The notes beneath the pieces were generated by a model that was given only the letters and a program-made list of their open reading frames with translations, was not told the DNA's origin and made no database searches. Shown piece after piece: positions 39,132-49,800 of a DNA stretch of 64,000 nucleotides. Source of the DNA: RGIG5299 sp045542315 (GTDB lineage Bacteria > Bacillota > Clostridia > Oscillospirales > RGIG5299). Every line of letters begins with the position of its first letter. Within the stretch, counting starts at the first letter, position 1. The translations under genes were made by a program, and so were the position numbers. The stretch is from the NCBI GenBank assembly GCA_045542315.1, contig JAZQKU010000043.1:1-64000 (forward strand), in the 5' to 3' direction.

Positions 39132-39438
39132 ATTTTGCCTGTTTTCACAAAAGATTGCCGAAAACCGTCGAAAAACTGCGTAAAAACGCCGCAAATTTTC
39201 ACATAAAATCTCCGTTTTTGCGGGGGATCTTGCATTCGGAACAGGGTTGAACGCGGGAGATTTTCAGCACGAAAAAAACAAAAATTTGTTGAAAGTGTCA
39301 ACGGTGAGTGATTTAAGATTGAATTAAAATAAGTTTAAATTAACTTTATAATTTTTAACGTTTAGATTAAAAATTCGCAAAATAGCCAAAAACAGGAAAA
39401 AACGGAAAAAAACGGCGGCTCGGTTTCTGCACAAGGGA
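39132..39438. other. Long leader region of the transport operon without a gene
   Basis: About 300 bp upstream of the operon promoter carry no gene I can support. The stretch is A-rich on the plus strand (several AAAAA and AAAACGG blocks at 39360-39420) and could bind regulators. A short inverted pair TTGTTGAAAGTGTCAACGG lies at 39286-39304. Confidence 0.5.
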
Positions 39439-39466
39439 TTGACAAATCGCATAAAAGGTATATAAT
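39439..39466 (+). promoter_or_regulatory. SigA promoter of the carbohydrate-uptake operon
   Basis: TTGACA (39439-39444) and a perfect TATAAT (39461-39466) are 16 bp apart. No other promoter is obvious until 52.8 kb, so it probably drives all eight genes. Confidence 0.85.
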
Positions 39467-39525
39467 ATATATTACTGAAATTGTCGTTTCAGCGTCTATC
39501 ATTTTCCCAGAAAGGATTGAAGCAA

Positions 39526-42500
39526 ATGCAAAACAAGAAAAAGCTCACCAGGCTTTTATCGGTAGTGCTTGCAGTGTTTCTCGTGTTGCCTCTCGTCTTC
39601 GGTATGACAGGCTACGCCGCCAATGAGCTTTACGGCGCAGAGAACCCCTACACCGATGAAATGATCCAAGAGCTTATGGACATCCCCTTCTACTCGGTAT
39701 TGAGGAGAAAATACGAAAAGGCGGGCTACAAGGCTCCCTCCGATTCTCCCGAAAATACCATCGTGGTCAAGCCCGAGGAGATTACCACGGAAAACGGAGA
39801 AAAGGTTACTCTTTCCAACTGCGGTCCCGCAGACGGTCAGAAGAACGCTTTTTTCTGGACCTACGATAACAAAACCGCTACCTGGACCTTTGAGGTTAAG
39901 GAGTCGGGACTTTATCAGTTCAACCTCGAATACTACCTCCCCACAGGTAAGGGTGCAGATCCCGTAAGAAAGCTCACCGTTGACGGCACTAAGCTTTACT
40001 ACGAGGCCGATAACCACATATTCTACCGTTATTTCAAGGACGAAAACGGTGCTGACCGCGTTCTTAACACCGACGGCGACGAAATGCGTCCCCGCGCTAT
40101 TGAGATCGACAGATGGCGCTCTGTTGACGTCGTTGATTACTACGGCTTCTCGTCAACTCCCATTGCCATCTACTTCGAGGCAGGCACCCATTCGGTAACG
40201 ATGGAGTACTACTCGGGTGATATGGCTGTCGGTGATTTCACCGTTTTGCCGATGAAGAACTACAAGAGCTACGCCGAATATAAGGCACAGCTTGAGGCAG
40301 ACGGTCTTTTCGTTCAGGCAGGCGACGTTGATCCCATCACCTTTGAGGCTGAGTTCCACACCGAGAGAAACGGAAGCGCTATCCGCCGCGAGGCTGACGG
40401 TGACCCCGCTTGCTCTCCCTATCAGTGGGATAAGAAGATACTCAACATCATCGGTGCGGGCACCTGGTATAAGGCCAATAAGGCTATCACCTGGACCTTC
40501 AACGTTGAAAAAGCAGGCGTTTACAAGATCGCTCTCCGTCAGTTCCAGGCTTATAACGACAATGTCTCATCTTACAGAAAGATCGAGATAGACGGCGAGG
40601 TACCCTTCGCAGAGTTTAACGAGTATGAGTTTGAGTACAGCAAGAACAAGAGCTGGAAGAACTACACTCTCAACATCGACGACGAAGCGGTATATTACTA
40701 CTTCGGCGAGGGTGAGCACACCATCACCATGACGGTTGTAATGGGCGGCTACACCGAGGTTATTCAGTCGATCTACTACGATATGCAGCTCATGACCGAT
40801 TTCATGAACGATATCCGTACCATCACCGGTGCAAACCCCGACTACAACTACGACTACGGCTTCTACGATAACGACGATAAGAGAGGCTTCAAGGTCAAGT
40901 TCCAGAAGATGAGCGACAGTATGGCCTGGAAATACGATTTCCTCGTTAAAAACTCGCGCACCGGAAAGATCCCCTCGATGGCAAACAGCTTTAAGTTCTT
41001 AAAGACCTCGTTTGACACCGCTATCAAGTATGAGTACCGTATTGCAAAGCTCTACGATACCGACTTCTTAAGCGCACAGTCGAGCCTCTCGACCTACTAC
41101 TCGCAGTTACAGTCACAGAATCTCGCGATAGACGACTTTACGATATATAACGACAGCTACACACTTCCCAAAAGAGAAGCCACCGTCTGGCAGAAGCTTT
41201 CTTCTTCAATTAAAAACTTCTTCCTCTCCTTCACCAAGGATTACGACAGCATCAAGGGTGTTCAGGGTGCTGCACAGCCTGAGGAGATCGTTAAGGTATG
41301 GATCGCCCGCGGTATCGACTGGGCAGAGCTCTTCAAGGAGCTTGCGGATACCACCTTCACTCCCGAATCGAAGATAGGCGTTCAGCTCTCGATCATGCCT
41401 GCAGGTCAGCTCACCGCAGGTGCTACCAACGCTCTTATGCTTGCGATCGCATCGGGTAAGAATATTCCCGACATTTGTATATCCTCCGACACCGGTTCTC
41501 CCGCAGAGTTTGCGGTTCGTGAAGCAACTCTCGACCTTACTCAGTTTGAGGATTACGATATAGTTAAAGAGTGGTTCCTTGACGTTTGCATGAACCCCCT
41601 TACCTATACCGACGCTGAAGGTCACGCAGGCGTTTACGGTCTTCCCGAAACGATGGACTTCAAGGTATTCTTCTACCGCACCGATATATTCGAGGAGCTC
41701 GGTCTTGAGGTTCCCGAAACCAGAGAAGATATATACAATTATATTATGCCCGCTCTCTACCGTCAGCAGATGACCGTAGGTATGGGCAGAGACGAGCTCA
41801 CCTACATCCTTCAGCACGGCGGCAGCCTCTACACCGAGGATCTTCTTTATTCGGGTCTCGGCACTCCCGAGGCATACCTCGCAATGAAGGAGCAGACCGA
41901 CCTCTTCACAAAATACGCAGTTCCGATTGCGCAGGATTTCTACAACCGCTTCCGTACCGGTGAAACCCCCTGCGGTATCGGTACCTTCGCAACCTACATT
42001 CAGCTTAAGGCAGCGGCTCCCGAGCTTAACGGACGTTGGTCCATCGCATTGCTCCCGGGTCTTGAAAAGGTTAACACCGAAACCGGCGAGACCTACGTTG
42101 ACCGCAGCCACAGCGGCTCGATCGCAACCGCATCCTTCATTATGGCAATGACCGAGAAGCCCGACGAGTGCTGGGAAATTCTCAAATGGTGGATGAGCGA
42201 GGAAACCCAGACCGAGTACGGCGTATCCATAGAGGGTATCGTCGGTGAAAGCGCAAGATGGAACTCGGCGAACCTCGCCGCATTCGACAAGATGAACTGG
42301 AACGTTGAGGACCTTAAGGTCATTCGCGAAACCAGAAACTGGGTTTACGAATATCCCTACGTTCTCGGCGGTTACTTCACCACCCGTCATCTTACCAACG
42401 CATACACCAAGGTCGTTATGAGCGCAGGCAACCTCAGAGATGCTCTTGAATCCGCAGTAAGAGATATCAACCGCGAGCTCAAGATGAAGCACGAGGAATA

Positions 42501-42537
42501 CGGCCAGGGTCACCTTTATGAAACGGAGGGAGTATAA
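39526..42537 (+). CDS. Giant extracellular solute-binding protein with two N-terminal CBM-like domains
   Basis: The 1003-residue protein begins with a Sec signal (LLSVVLAVFLVLPLVFGMTGYA) and no lipobox. Two repeated beta-sandwich domains (about residues 85-240 and 255-420) share TWTF-x-V-x-x-x-G-x-Y and DGT/ DGEV...GTHSVTME or GEHTITMT, the layout of CBM6/35-like carbohydrate binders. A helical linker (~420-545) leads to a type 1 sugar-binding protein domain (~555-960: PDICISSDTGSPAEFAVREATLDL, YGLPETMDFKVFFYRTDIFEELGLE, SHSGSIATASFIMAM). A normal binding protein is ~420-450 residues. It is followed by permease genes in a TAATG overlap. Confidence 0.88.
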   Translation: MQNKKKLTRLLSVVLAVFLVLPLVFGMTGYAANELYGAENPYTDEMIQELMDIPFYSVLRRKYEKAGYKAPSDSPENTIVVKPEEITTENGEKVTLSNCGPADGQKNAFFWTYDNKTATWTFEVKESGLYQFNLEYYLPTGKGADPVRKLTVDGTKLYYEADNHIFYRYFKDENGADRVLNTDGDEMRPRAIEIDRWRSVDVVDYYGFSSTPIAIYFEAGTHSVTMEYYSGDMAVGDFTVLPMKNYKSYAEYKAQLEADGLFVQAGDVDPITFEAEFHTERNGSAIRREADGDPACSPYQWDKKILNIIGAGTWYKANKAITWTFNVEKAGVYKIALRQFQAYNDNVSSYRKIEIDGEVPFAEFNEYEFEYSKNKSWKNYTLNIDDEAVYYYFGEGEHTITMTVVMGGYTEVIQSIYYDMQLMTDFMNDIRTITGANPDYNYDYGFYDNDDKRGFKVKFQKMSDSMAWKYDFLVKNSRTGKIPSMANSFKFLKTSFDTAIKYEYRIAKLYDTDFLSAQSSLSTYYSQLQSQNLAIDDFTIYNDSYTLPKREATVWQKLSSSIKNFFLSFTKDYDSIKGVQGAAQPEEIVKVWIARGIDWAELFKELADTTFTPESKIGVQLSIMPAGQLTAGATNALMLAIASGKNIPDICISSDTGSPAEFAVREATLDLTQFEDYDIVKEWFLDVCMNPLTYTDAEGHAGVYGLPETMDFKVFFYRTDIFEELGLEVPETREDIYNYIMPALYRQQMTVGMGRDELTYILQHGGSLYTEDLLYSGLGTPEAYLAMKEQTDLFTKYAVPIAQDFYNRFRTGETPCGIGTFATYIQLKAAAPELNGRWSIALLPGLEKVNTETGETYVDRSHSGSIATASFIMAMTEKPDECWEILKWWMSEETQTEYGVSIEGIVGESARWNSANLAAFDKMNWNVEDLKVIRETRNWVYEYPYVLGGYFTTRHLTNAYTKVVMSAGNLRDALESAVRDINRELKMKHEEYGQGHLYETEGV

Positions 42538-43445
42538 TGGCATCGTCACTTGCATTAAGAAAGCCTAAAAAGGCAAAGCTTGAGAAAAACTGGGTCGGCC
42601 TTCTTTTCTTCCTTCCCTTCTTTATTCTCTTCATCGTATTTACCATCGCTCCCGTTTTAGTTGCCATGGGTCTTTCTCTTACCAATTATAATATGATACA
42701 GACCCCTGATTTCAGCGGCATCACAAACTATAAGCTTTTGTTCCTTGACGACGATATATTTATTCTCTCGCTCAAGAACACCTTTACCTTCGCAATAATC
42801 ACAGGTCCCGTAGGTTATTTGATGTCCTTCGTTTCTGCATGGGTCATCAACAACCTCAAGTTCAAGACCGGATTTGCGCTTGCCTTCTATATCCCCTCCA
42901 TCACCTCCGGTGTTGCGATGTCGGTTATCTGGCTCGTTGTTTTCTCTCCCGATAAATACGGTTACTTGAACAACTTCCTTATCAACGTAGGACTTATTTC
43001 GGAGCCTATCGCATGGACGCAGGACCCCACCCAGTTAATGACGGTTATAGTCATCATTCAGATCTGGATGAGTATGGGCGGCGGCTTCCTGGTATTCCTT
43101 GCAGGTATTCAGAACCTCAACAGAGAGCTTCTTGAATCCGGTAAGATAGACGGTATCAAGACGAAGTTCCAGGAGCTTCAGTATATCATTCTTCCCTCGA
43201 TGAAGCCCCAGCTCCTTTACGGTGCTATCACCTCTGTTACCGGCGCACTCGGCGTTTACGATATCGCGGTTGCGGTTGCGGGCTTCCCCTCACCGAACTA
43301 CGCGGTACATACCATAGTTGCTCATCTTTACGACTACGCCTTCGTAAGATTCCAGATGGGCTACGCATCAGCAATAGCAGTTGTACTCTTCGCAATGACC
43401 TTTATTATAGGTAAGATCATTATGAGAGTACTCAGATCCGAATGA
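42537..43445 (+). CDS. Carbohydrate ABC transporter permease (MalF/LplB type), pair 1
   Basis: The 302-residue protein has six membrane segments and the EAA loop in the form ESGKIDGIKTKFQELQYIILPSMKP. It belongs to the CUT1 sugar permease family (MalF-like subunit). The ATG overlaps the stop of the binding protein gene by one base (TAATG), with GGAGGG in front, so translation is coupled. It pairs with the next gene. No ATPase is encoded nearby; CUT1 systems in Firmicutes often share a single MsmK-like ATPase. Confidence 0.94.
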   Translation: MASSLALRKPKKAKLEKNWVGLLFFLPFFILFIVFTIAPVLVAMGLSLTNYNMIQTPDFSGITNYKLLFLDDDIFILSLKNTFTFAIITGPVGYLMSFVSAWVINNLKFKTGFALAFYIPSITSGVAMSVIWLVVFSPDKYGYLNNFLINVGLISEPIAWTQDPTQLMTVIVIIQIWMSMGGGFLVFLAGIQNLNRELLESGKIDGIKTKFQELQYIILPSMKPQLLYGAITSVTGALGVYDIAVAVAGFPSPNYAVHTIVAHLYDYAFVRFQMGYASAIAVVLFAMTFIIGKIIMRVLRSE

Positions 43446-43461
43446 GAAAGGAGGAGCAAAG

Positions 43462-44397
43462 TTGAATTACGAATCTACAAAGGTCATTGTAAAAGACCCT
43501 TTCAAAAAACGCGTTATTGAAAAGCTTAAGGATATACGCAGAGGATTCAGACATATCACTCCGGGCTGGGTAATGCTTTACGTATTTATGATATTACTCG
43601 CAGTCTTTTGTCTCCTCCCCATCGTATATATGATTTCGGCTTCCTTGAAGCCCTACGACGAGCTTTTCTACTTCCCGCCGAGATTCTTCGTTGAAAAGCC
43701 CACCTTCGATAACTTCACAAATCTTTTCTCGGCACTTTCAAACTCCACCGTTCCCTTTACCCGTTATCTCTTTAACAGTATCGTGATCACGGTGGCAACC
43801 GTTGTCGGCACCTGCCTTGTTTGCTCGATGGGTGCTTACGGTCTTTCAAAGTTTAAGATCCCCGGCGGCAATACGATATTCAATATCATCATTGCTACCC
43901 TTATGTTCTCCCCCTACGTAACGAGAATCCCCTCCTTCCTCGTTGTTTCCAACCTGGGATTGCTTGACAGCTTTGCGGGTATCGTTATAGTTTCGGTAGG
44001 TACCTCGAGTAACTTCTTCCTTATGAAGCAGTTTATCGACCAGTATCCCTACGAGCTTATAGAGGCGGCGAGAATAGACGGCGCAGGCGAATTCAGAATA
44101 TTCTGGAAGATCGTTATGCCCGCACAGAAGCCGGCGCTCTCCGCACTTATAGTTTTCTCCTTCGTTGCGTCGTGGAACGATTACTTTACTCCCCTTATAT
44201 TCCTCTCGCAGCAGTCGATGAGAACTCTCCCGTTGGCACTCCAGAGCCTTGCGGGCGGCGCGGGCGCAGCAACACTTGCAACCGCAGGTATTACCGCAGC
44301 GGCGTCACTCCTTATGACACTCCCCGTTGTAGTAATATTCGTTATAATGCAGCGTAAGGTTATTGAAACGATGACCTATGCAGGTATTAAGGGTTAA
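43462..44397 (+). CDS. Carbohydrate ABC transporter permease (MalG type), pair 1
   Basis: The 311-residue protein has six membrane segments and the EAA loop IEAARIDGAGEFRIFWKIVMPAQKP. It is the MalG-like partner of the previous permease. It starts with TTG at 43462 after AAAGGAGGAG, and no ATG or GTG alternative precedes the first membrane segment. It is followed after 13 bp by the NHL/Yip1 gene. Confidence 0.94.
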   Translation: MNYESTKVIVKDPFKKRVIEKLKDIRRGFRHITPGWVMLYVFMILLAVFCLLPIVYMISASLKPYDELFYFPPRFFVEKPTFDNFTNLFSALSNSTVPFTRYLFNSIVITVATVVGTCLVCSMGAYGLSKFKIPGGNTIFNIIIATLMFSPYVTRIPSFLVVSNLGLLDSFAGIVIVSVGTSSNFFLMKQFIDQYPYELIEAARIDGAGEFRIFWKIVMPAQKPALSALIVFSFVASWNDYFTPLIFLSQQSMRTLPLALQSLAGGAGAATLATAGITAAASLLMTLPVVVIFVIMQRKVIETMTYAGIKG

Positions 44398-44410
44398 GGA
44401 GGAACTGAAG

Positions 44411-46789
44411 ATGAAAAAAGCAAAGCGTATAATCAGTGCCCTCCTTGCAGCTCTTATGCTTGTCGTTCTCCTCACCACGAGTGTAGGAGCGGCAAGCAAC
44501 AGCTACATTCCCAACGGCACCGACGGAAAGACCTCCATACCCACCACCTATAGCGTTGAAACCGTTATAATGGAGATCGAGGTCAAAAAGCAGTTTACCT
44601 ATAATAAGGTAACGGCAACTCATAAGGTCACCGATGACGAAGGCTTTACCTACGAGGTAAACGAGTGGGAAACCCTCACCTTCGAGCCCGGCGACATTAT
44701 TGAATTGTCCTCACCCGAGGATCTCTTTATCGACAACGAAAACAATATGTACGTTGCCGACACCAAAAACGGCAGAATACTCAAGTTCAACCGCGATCAG
44801 GAGCTTCTCGGAATCTGGACCGGCGTTATCGCAGATAACGTTAAGACTGCCATAAAAGGCACCGGTGAAAACGCACAGAAAAAAGAAGTCATCGTTGAAG
44901 ACGAATTTATCGGCTTTGCCGATCCCAAGGGCGTATTCGTTGCAGACTTTGAAAACAACACCGTTTACGTTGCAGACACCGGTAACAGAAGAATCGTTGC
45001 CCTCAATCAGGAGGACGGCTCTTGCGTAAGAATTTACGGCGTTCCGAAGTCCGACCTCATTATCGACGAGGAGATCCAGAACAACTATTCTCCCGCAAAG
45101 ATAGTAAAGACCAAGACCGGCTGGCTCTACGTTGTTGTTAAGGAAGCGGTCATGACCCTTGACGATAACAACGTTTTCCAGGGCTACTACGGTCAGGCAG
45201 CGGTTGCATTCGACCTTGAGCTTGCTATCTACCGTGCACTCGGCCTTCAGGAGTATATTGACAGACAGGCAAAGACCTATGCAAGCTTCTATTTGAATAT
45301 AACCCTCGGAAACGACGGAATGATCTACGCCGTTACCCAGGATAACCTCGGCGGCGAGGTAAAGAAGCTTAACTCCGTAGGCGATAACATTTACAAGAAC
45401 TACGGCGGCGTCGGCGGCGGAAGCATCTACGATTCACTCGTTGCAAGCTTCTTCTCAAGCGCCACAAACCCCTTGGCTCTCCTCTTTGCAAAGACCAACA
45501 TTCTCGGTGAGACCTTCTGGTTCGGCGAGCGTGTTAACGAGGACGGCCTCTACACCTTCCCCGTATTCGCAGATATCTGCGTTAATAACGACGGTATCGT
45601 AACCGTTCTGGAAAGAAACAACGGTAAGCTTTATCAGTACGACGCAGAGGGCAACTGCCTCACCGTTTTCGGCGGACTCGGCGCTTCGAAGGGTACCTTC
45701 GAATATCCCGAATCACTCGCTACCGACTCTGAAGGCAACATCTACGTTCTTGATAAGAACTTAAACTCCATTCAGATATTCAAGCCCACTGCCTTCATCA
45801 AGCTCGTTCACTCTGCTGTTAAGCAGTATTCAGAGGGTCAGTACGACGCAGCCTCCGAGACCTGGAAGGAAGTCCTCAAGATGACCTCCACCTACGATAT
45901 GGCTCACGTCGGCCTTGCAAAGACCGAATTCAAGGACGGCAACTACGACAAGGCAATGGACCTCTACTATCTCGCACAGGACCGTGCAGGCTATTCGCAG
46001 GCATTCTCCGAATGGCGCCGCGAGGCATTCAGAAACTATTTCCCCCTTATTATAATAGGTATAGCGGCAATAGGATTTGCATTTATAATGCTCATTAAGG
46101 GCATCAACAAGACCGCAGACCTTGCTCTCTCCTTCTCCTCCGAGGAAGGCAGAAAGAAATGGTCGGCAAAGAAGAACGCGCAGATATTCGTTGGAACGAT
46201 ACGCTCGCCCTTCAAGCTGTTTGACAGCGTAAAGGGTGCAAACGCAAAGCTTATGTGGTGGCCTCCGATAGTGGTTTACGCTCTCGTGGTCGTTGTAAGA
46301 ATCGCTTACATCTTCCTCGTCCACTACCCGCTTGCGGATATCGAGCCCAGAAACGCAAACATTCTTCTTGAAATAATCAAGATGCTCATTCTCCCGATTA
46401 CCTGGTCTGCCGCATCTATCGCGGTAACCTCTATCTGGGACGGTGAATCGAGATTCAAGGAAATCTTCTATGCAACCGCAATGGCACAGATTCCTTACAT
46501 CTTCGTAACCACCCTTCTCATTCCCTTGAGCCACGGCCTCTGCCAGGAAGAATACGATATTTACAGCTCTCTTATTCAGATAGCTTCTTATTGGGTAATA
46601 TTCCTCATGCTCGGATCGCTCAAGAGTCTTAACGATTACAGCGTTGGAAAGACCATCCGCGTTGCAATAGTAATTCTTATTATGATGGCTCTTATCTGGC
46701 TCGTATGTATCCTCGGCGTCACCCTCATCGGCCAGGTTATCAACTTCTTCGAGAGCATTGCTCTTGAAATCCGAATGATGTTACTGTAA
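44411..46789 (+). CDS. Membrane protein with NHL repeats, TPR and C-terminal Yip1-like domain
   Basis: The 792-residue protein has a signal peptide (IISALLAALMLVVLLTTSVGA), extracytoplasmic NHL/propeller repeats (about 95-460; LFIDNENNMYVADTKNGRILKFN, VFVADFENNTVYVADTGNRRIVAL, LATDSEGNIYVLDKNLNSIQIF), two TPR units (~462-535; SEGQYDAASETWKEVLKM, KDGNYDKAMDLYYLAQ), a membrane segment (~541-563), a cytoplasmic stretch and five membrane segments that resemble Yip1 (~600-790). An extracellular propeller on a Yip1-type anchor could display or hand over oligosaccharides to the permeases. The architecture is clear; the function is not known. Confidence 0.82.
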   Translation: MKKAKRIISALLAALMLVVLLTTSVGAASNSYIPNGTDGKTSIPTTYSVETVIMEIEVKKQFTYNKVTATHKVTDDEGFTYEVNEWETLTFEPGDIIELSSPEDLFIDNENNMYVADTKNGRILKFNRDQELLGIWTGVIADNVKTAIKGTGENAQKKEVIVEDEFIGFADPKGVFVADFENNTVYVADTGNRRIVALNQEDGSCVRIYGVPKSDLIIDEEIQNNYSPAKIVKTKTGWLYVVVKEAVMTLDDNNVFQGYYGQAAVAFDLELAIYRALGLQEYIDRQAKTYASFYLNITLGNDGMIYAVTQDNLGGEVKKLNSVGDNIYKNYGGVGGGSIYDSLVASFFSSATNPLALLFAKTNILGETFWFGERVNEDGLYTFPVFADICVNNDGIVTVLERNNGKLYQYDAEGNCLTVFGGLGASKGTFEYPESLATDSEGNIYVLDKNLNSIQIFKPTAFIKLVHSAVKQYSEGQYDAASETWKEVLKMTSTYDMAHVGLAKTEFKDGNYDKAMDLYYLAQDRAGYSQAFSEWRREAFRNYFPLIIIGIAAIGFAFIMLIKGINKTADLALSFSSEEGRKKWSAKKNAQIFVGTIRSPFKLFDSVKGANAKLMWWPPIVVYALVVVVRIAYIFLVHYPLADIEPRNANILLEIIKMLILPITWSAASIAVTSIWDGESRFKEIFYATAMAQIPYIFVTTLLIPLSHGLCQEEYDIYSSLIQIASYWVIFLMLGSLKSLNDYSVGKTIRVAIVILIMMALIWLVCILGVTLIGQVINFFESIALEIRMMLL

Positions 46790-46804
46790 AGGAGGCAATG
46801 AATT

Positions 46805-49800
46805 ATGAAATTTAAAAAGTTTTTAGCTGTTTTATCAGTTCTCGTAATGGTTTTACCCCTTTTCTCGTTCATGGCCTCTGCCGATACAAAGGCTGACAAG
46901 GAAGTTTACGAATTCCCCGCACAAAGCCTTGCCGAGCTTGAAATCGATTGGGATAACCCCATTGCGGAAAACGGCAGCCTTAAAATGTACTTCGTACGTT
47001 ACAGCGGCCTTGCAAAGGAAACCCAATTTGCCGCAGATAAGGTCATAGTTGACCGCCTCACCGGCATTACCGACGCTATTTATATAGAAGAGGTCGGTGA
47101 GACAAGACCCTCCGGACTTATCGTTGGCGGAATGATAACTCCCGCAAACGGTATAACGAGCGACCTTCAAAAGGCAAATTTTGCCGCAGGCACTCTCGTT
47201 ACCGAGATCGACGATCAGCCCATCACCTCTATTGAGGACTACGTTAAGGTTCTTGAATCAAAGAAGCTTGGCGATAAGATCAAGCTTTCCTACGTTAACA
47301 GAAGCGGCGACAAGAACGACTCTGCCAGCGAAACGATTACCGATGAAAACGCTACCGCTCCCAAGTCGCTCGTAATGAAGGACTATTACAAGCAGAACCT
47401 TACCACCAACGAATTCGGCGTGGTTCTCGGAAGCCTTAAGGTTCCCGAGGGAATGACCGAGGCTGAGTTCAAAAAGATCGTTAAGGCTCCCGCAGGCGCA
47501 ATTATCGTAGGCGCCGAGTATAAGGTTGAGATCAAAAAGGCAAGCGGCGCTGCGATCAAGGACCCCGCAACCGGCGAAGCTCCCGCAAGCAACAAGGGAG
47601 AACAGAAGATCAAAGAAGTCGAGTCTGTCGATCAGCTTATTGAGTTTATCGAAAACTTCGAAAGAGATTATGCATATTACACCGGCATCCGCCAGGAGAA
47701 AAACACCATCTCCGTTTCCTTCAAGATAACCTATCAGTTTTACGAGGAAAAGAGCGCTACCGTTACCGCAGGCGTTCAGACCGATTCACTTTTCGTTCTC
47801 GACAGCCAGAATCCCGAGGCTCCCTATCTTTGGAGAGCGGGCGTTGACGAGACCGAGTACGACATCGCAGACCCCAACATCGTAGGACGTTGGAAGAACA
47901 TTATGAGATCTCTCGTAGTTCTTTATGCCGACCAGCTTCGCGCAGAGTCTGCTACCGGTACAAAGGTAACCTACTCCTCTGCAGACGATAAGGAATGCAC
48001 AACGAACTACGCCGTTAAAAACGGCAAGCTTATTTACAGCGTTGATTTCAAAAACGCAGAGATAAAATTCGACGTTGAGTTCGGTCTTGTTGACGGAAGC
48101 TTCTACGGAAAGATCCTTAATAAATCCATCAGCGAATACGACGACGGCGAAGGCGCAAAGAGAATAATCGATATTGAGCTTATGCCCTTCTTCGGAGCGG
48201 TAAACAGCGTAAGAAACGGTTATTCCATCGTTCCCGACGGCTCGGGCATGATGATAAACTTTGCCGAAAACGTAAACAGCATCTACGCCAAGGAATACGC
48301 CTTCTCGGTTGGCGGAAGCGATATTCTTGATATGGATAAATACCTCAAGAATAAAAACCTTCTCGAAAACACCAACCTTCCCGTATTCGGTATGGCAAAC
48401 CTCGATAAAAACGTTGCATTCGTCGGTTATTCGGCTACGGCTGACGCCGAGGCTTCGGTAATTACCTCTCCCGCAGGCTATGCGGTTGATATCTACCGTT
48501 CTTCTCTCCGCTTCCGTTACCGCTACACCACCGATATTCTCGCAACCAACATCACCACCACCGGCGCAGGAAATGCGATCGACCGTACCCAGAACCTCAA
48601 TATCAAGCGTATTGCAGGTAAGAGATACACCAACGAGATCGTTTGCGATAAGGACCATGAGGTTCGCTACAAGCTCCTCTCGGGTGAAAACGCAAACTAC
48701 AGCGGAATGGCTAACGCCTACAGAAGCTACCTCATTGCAAACGGCGATCTCAAGAAGAATATTCTCGCAAACGAGGATATGCCCATAATGATCGACTTCT
48801 TTATGGCAACCTGGGAAAGCCAGATACTCTTTACAAAGATCGTAAAGATGACCTCTTTTGCAGACGCAAAGGAAATTGCCGCTGACCTTTATGATAACGG
48901 CGTTACCAACATTTACGCAAACTTCGTTGGCTACGTCAAGGGCGGTTACGGCAAGAACCCGAGAATCTGGCCTATTGAAAATGCAATAGGCGGCGCAAAC
49001 GGCGCAAGAGATTTTGCCGAGTTTGCAGATGCAAAGAATATCAAATCGCTTCTTTCGATCGAGCCTATTCTTGCTTCTCTCGATAACGGCGGCTTCTCAA
49101 CCAAGAACGATATCGTAAACTTCGGTAACTCCGTTGCAGTTTCCGATAAGAAGGGCGATAAGTATTTCCTTAACGCTCCCGCAGTTTTGAAGAAGCTCAA
49201 CGGCTTCACCAAAAACGTTGATTCCATCAACTTCAGCGGCGTTGCTCTTGAGACCATAGGCAATATGCTCACCCAGAACTACAAGGGTAAGGCGCTTATC
49301 GAAACCAGAACCGACACCTTGAACAGATGGGACGAGGCTCTTAAGAATCTTTCGGAAAAGACCGATATGCTCGCAGTAGAGGGCGCATCGCTTTACAGCC
49401 TTAAGTATTCGAACCACATTCTCGGAATGCCCAACAAGTCTTCCGAATATCACATCACCTATAAGTCGGTTCCCTTCGTTCAGCTTATACTTCACGGCTT
49501 TGTAACCTACACCGACGAGCCTATCAACCTCTTCTACGACCAGAACGTCCAGAAGCTTCAGCTCATTGAGTACGGTTGCATTCCTTACTACAAGATAACC
49601 AAGGAAGCCACCGAGAAGCTTAAGCTTGCTGATTATAACGAGCTCTTCTCCTCCGAGTATTCGCAGTGGAAAGAGGATATCGTATCCTTCTACACGGAAT
49701 GCAACGAAAAGCTTGCAGAGGTCTGGAATCAGCCGATGGTATATCACGAAAATAACGGCACCACAGCTATAGTAAGATATGAAAACGGCAAAACTCTTCT

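Noticed and set aside
41206..42555. 449-codon open frame on the minus strand opposite the giant binding protein
   Set aside because: It mirrors the codon bias of the sense gene, has no promoter or ribosome site, and matches no family; the sense strand encodes clear solute-binding motifs.
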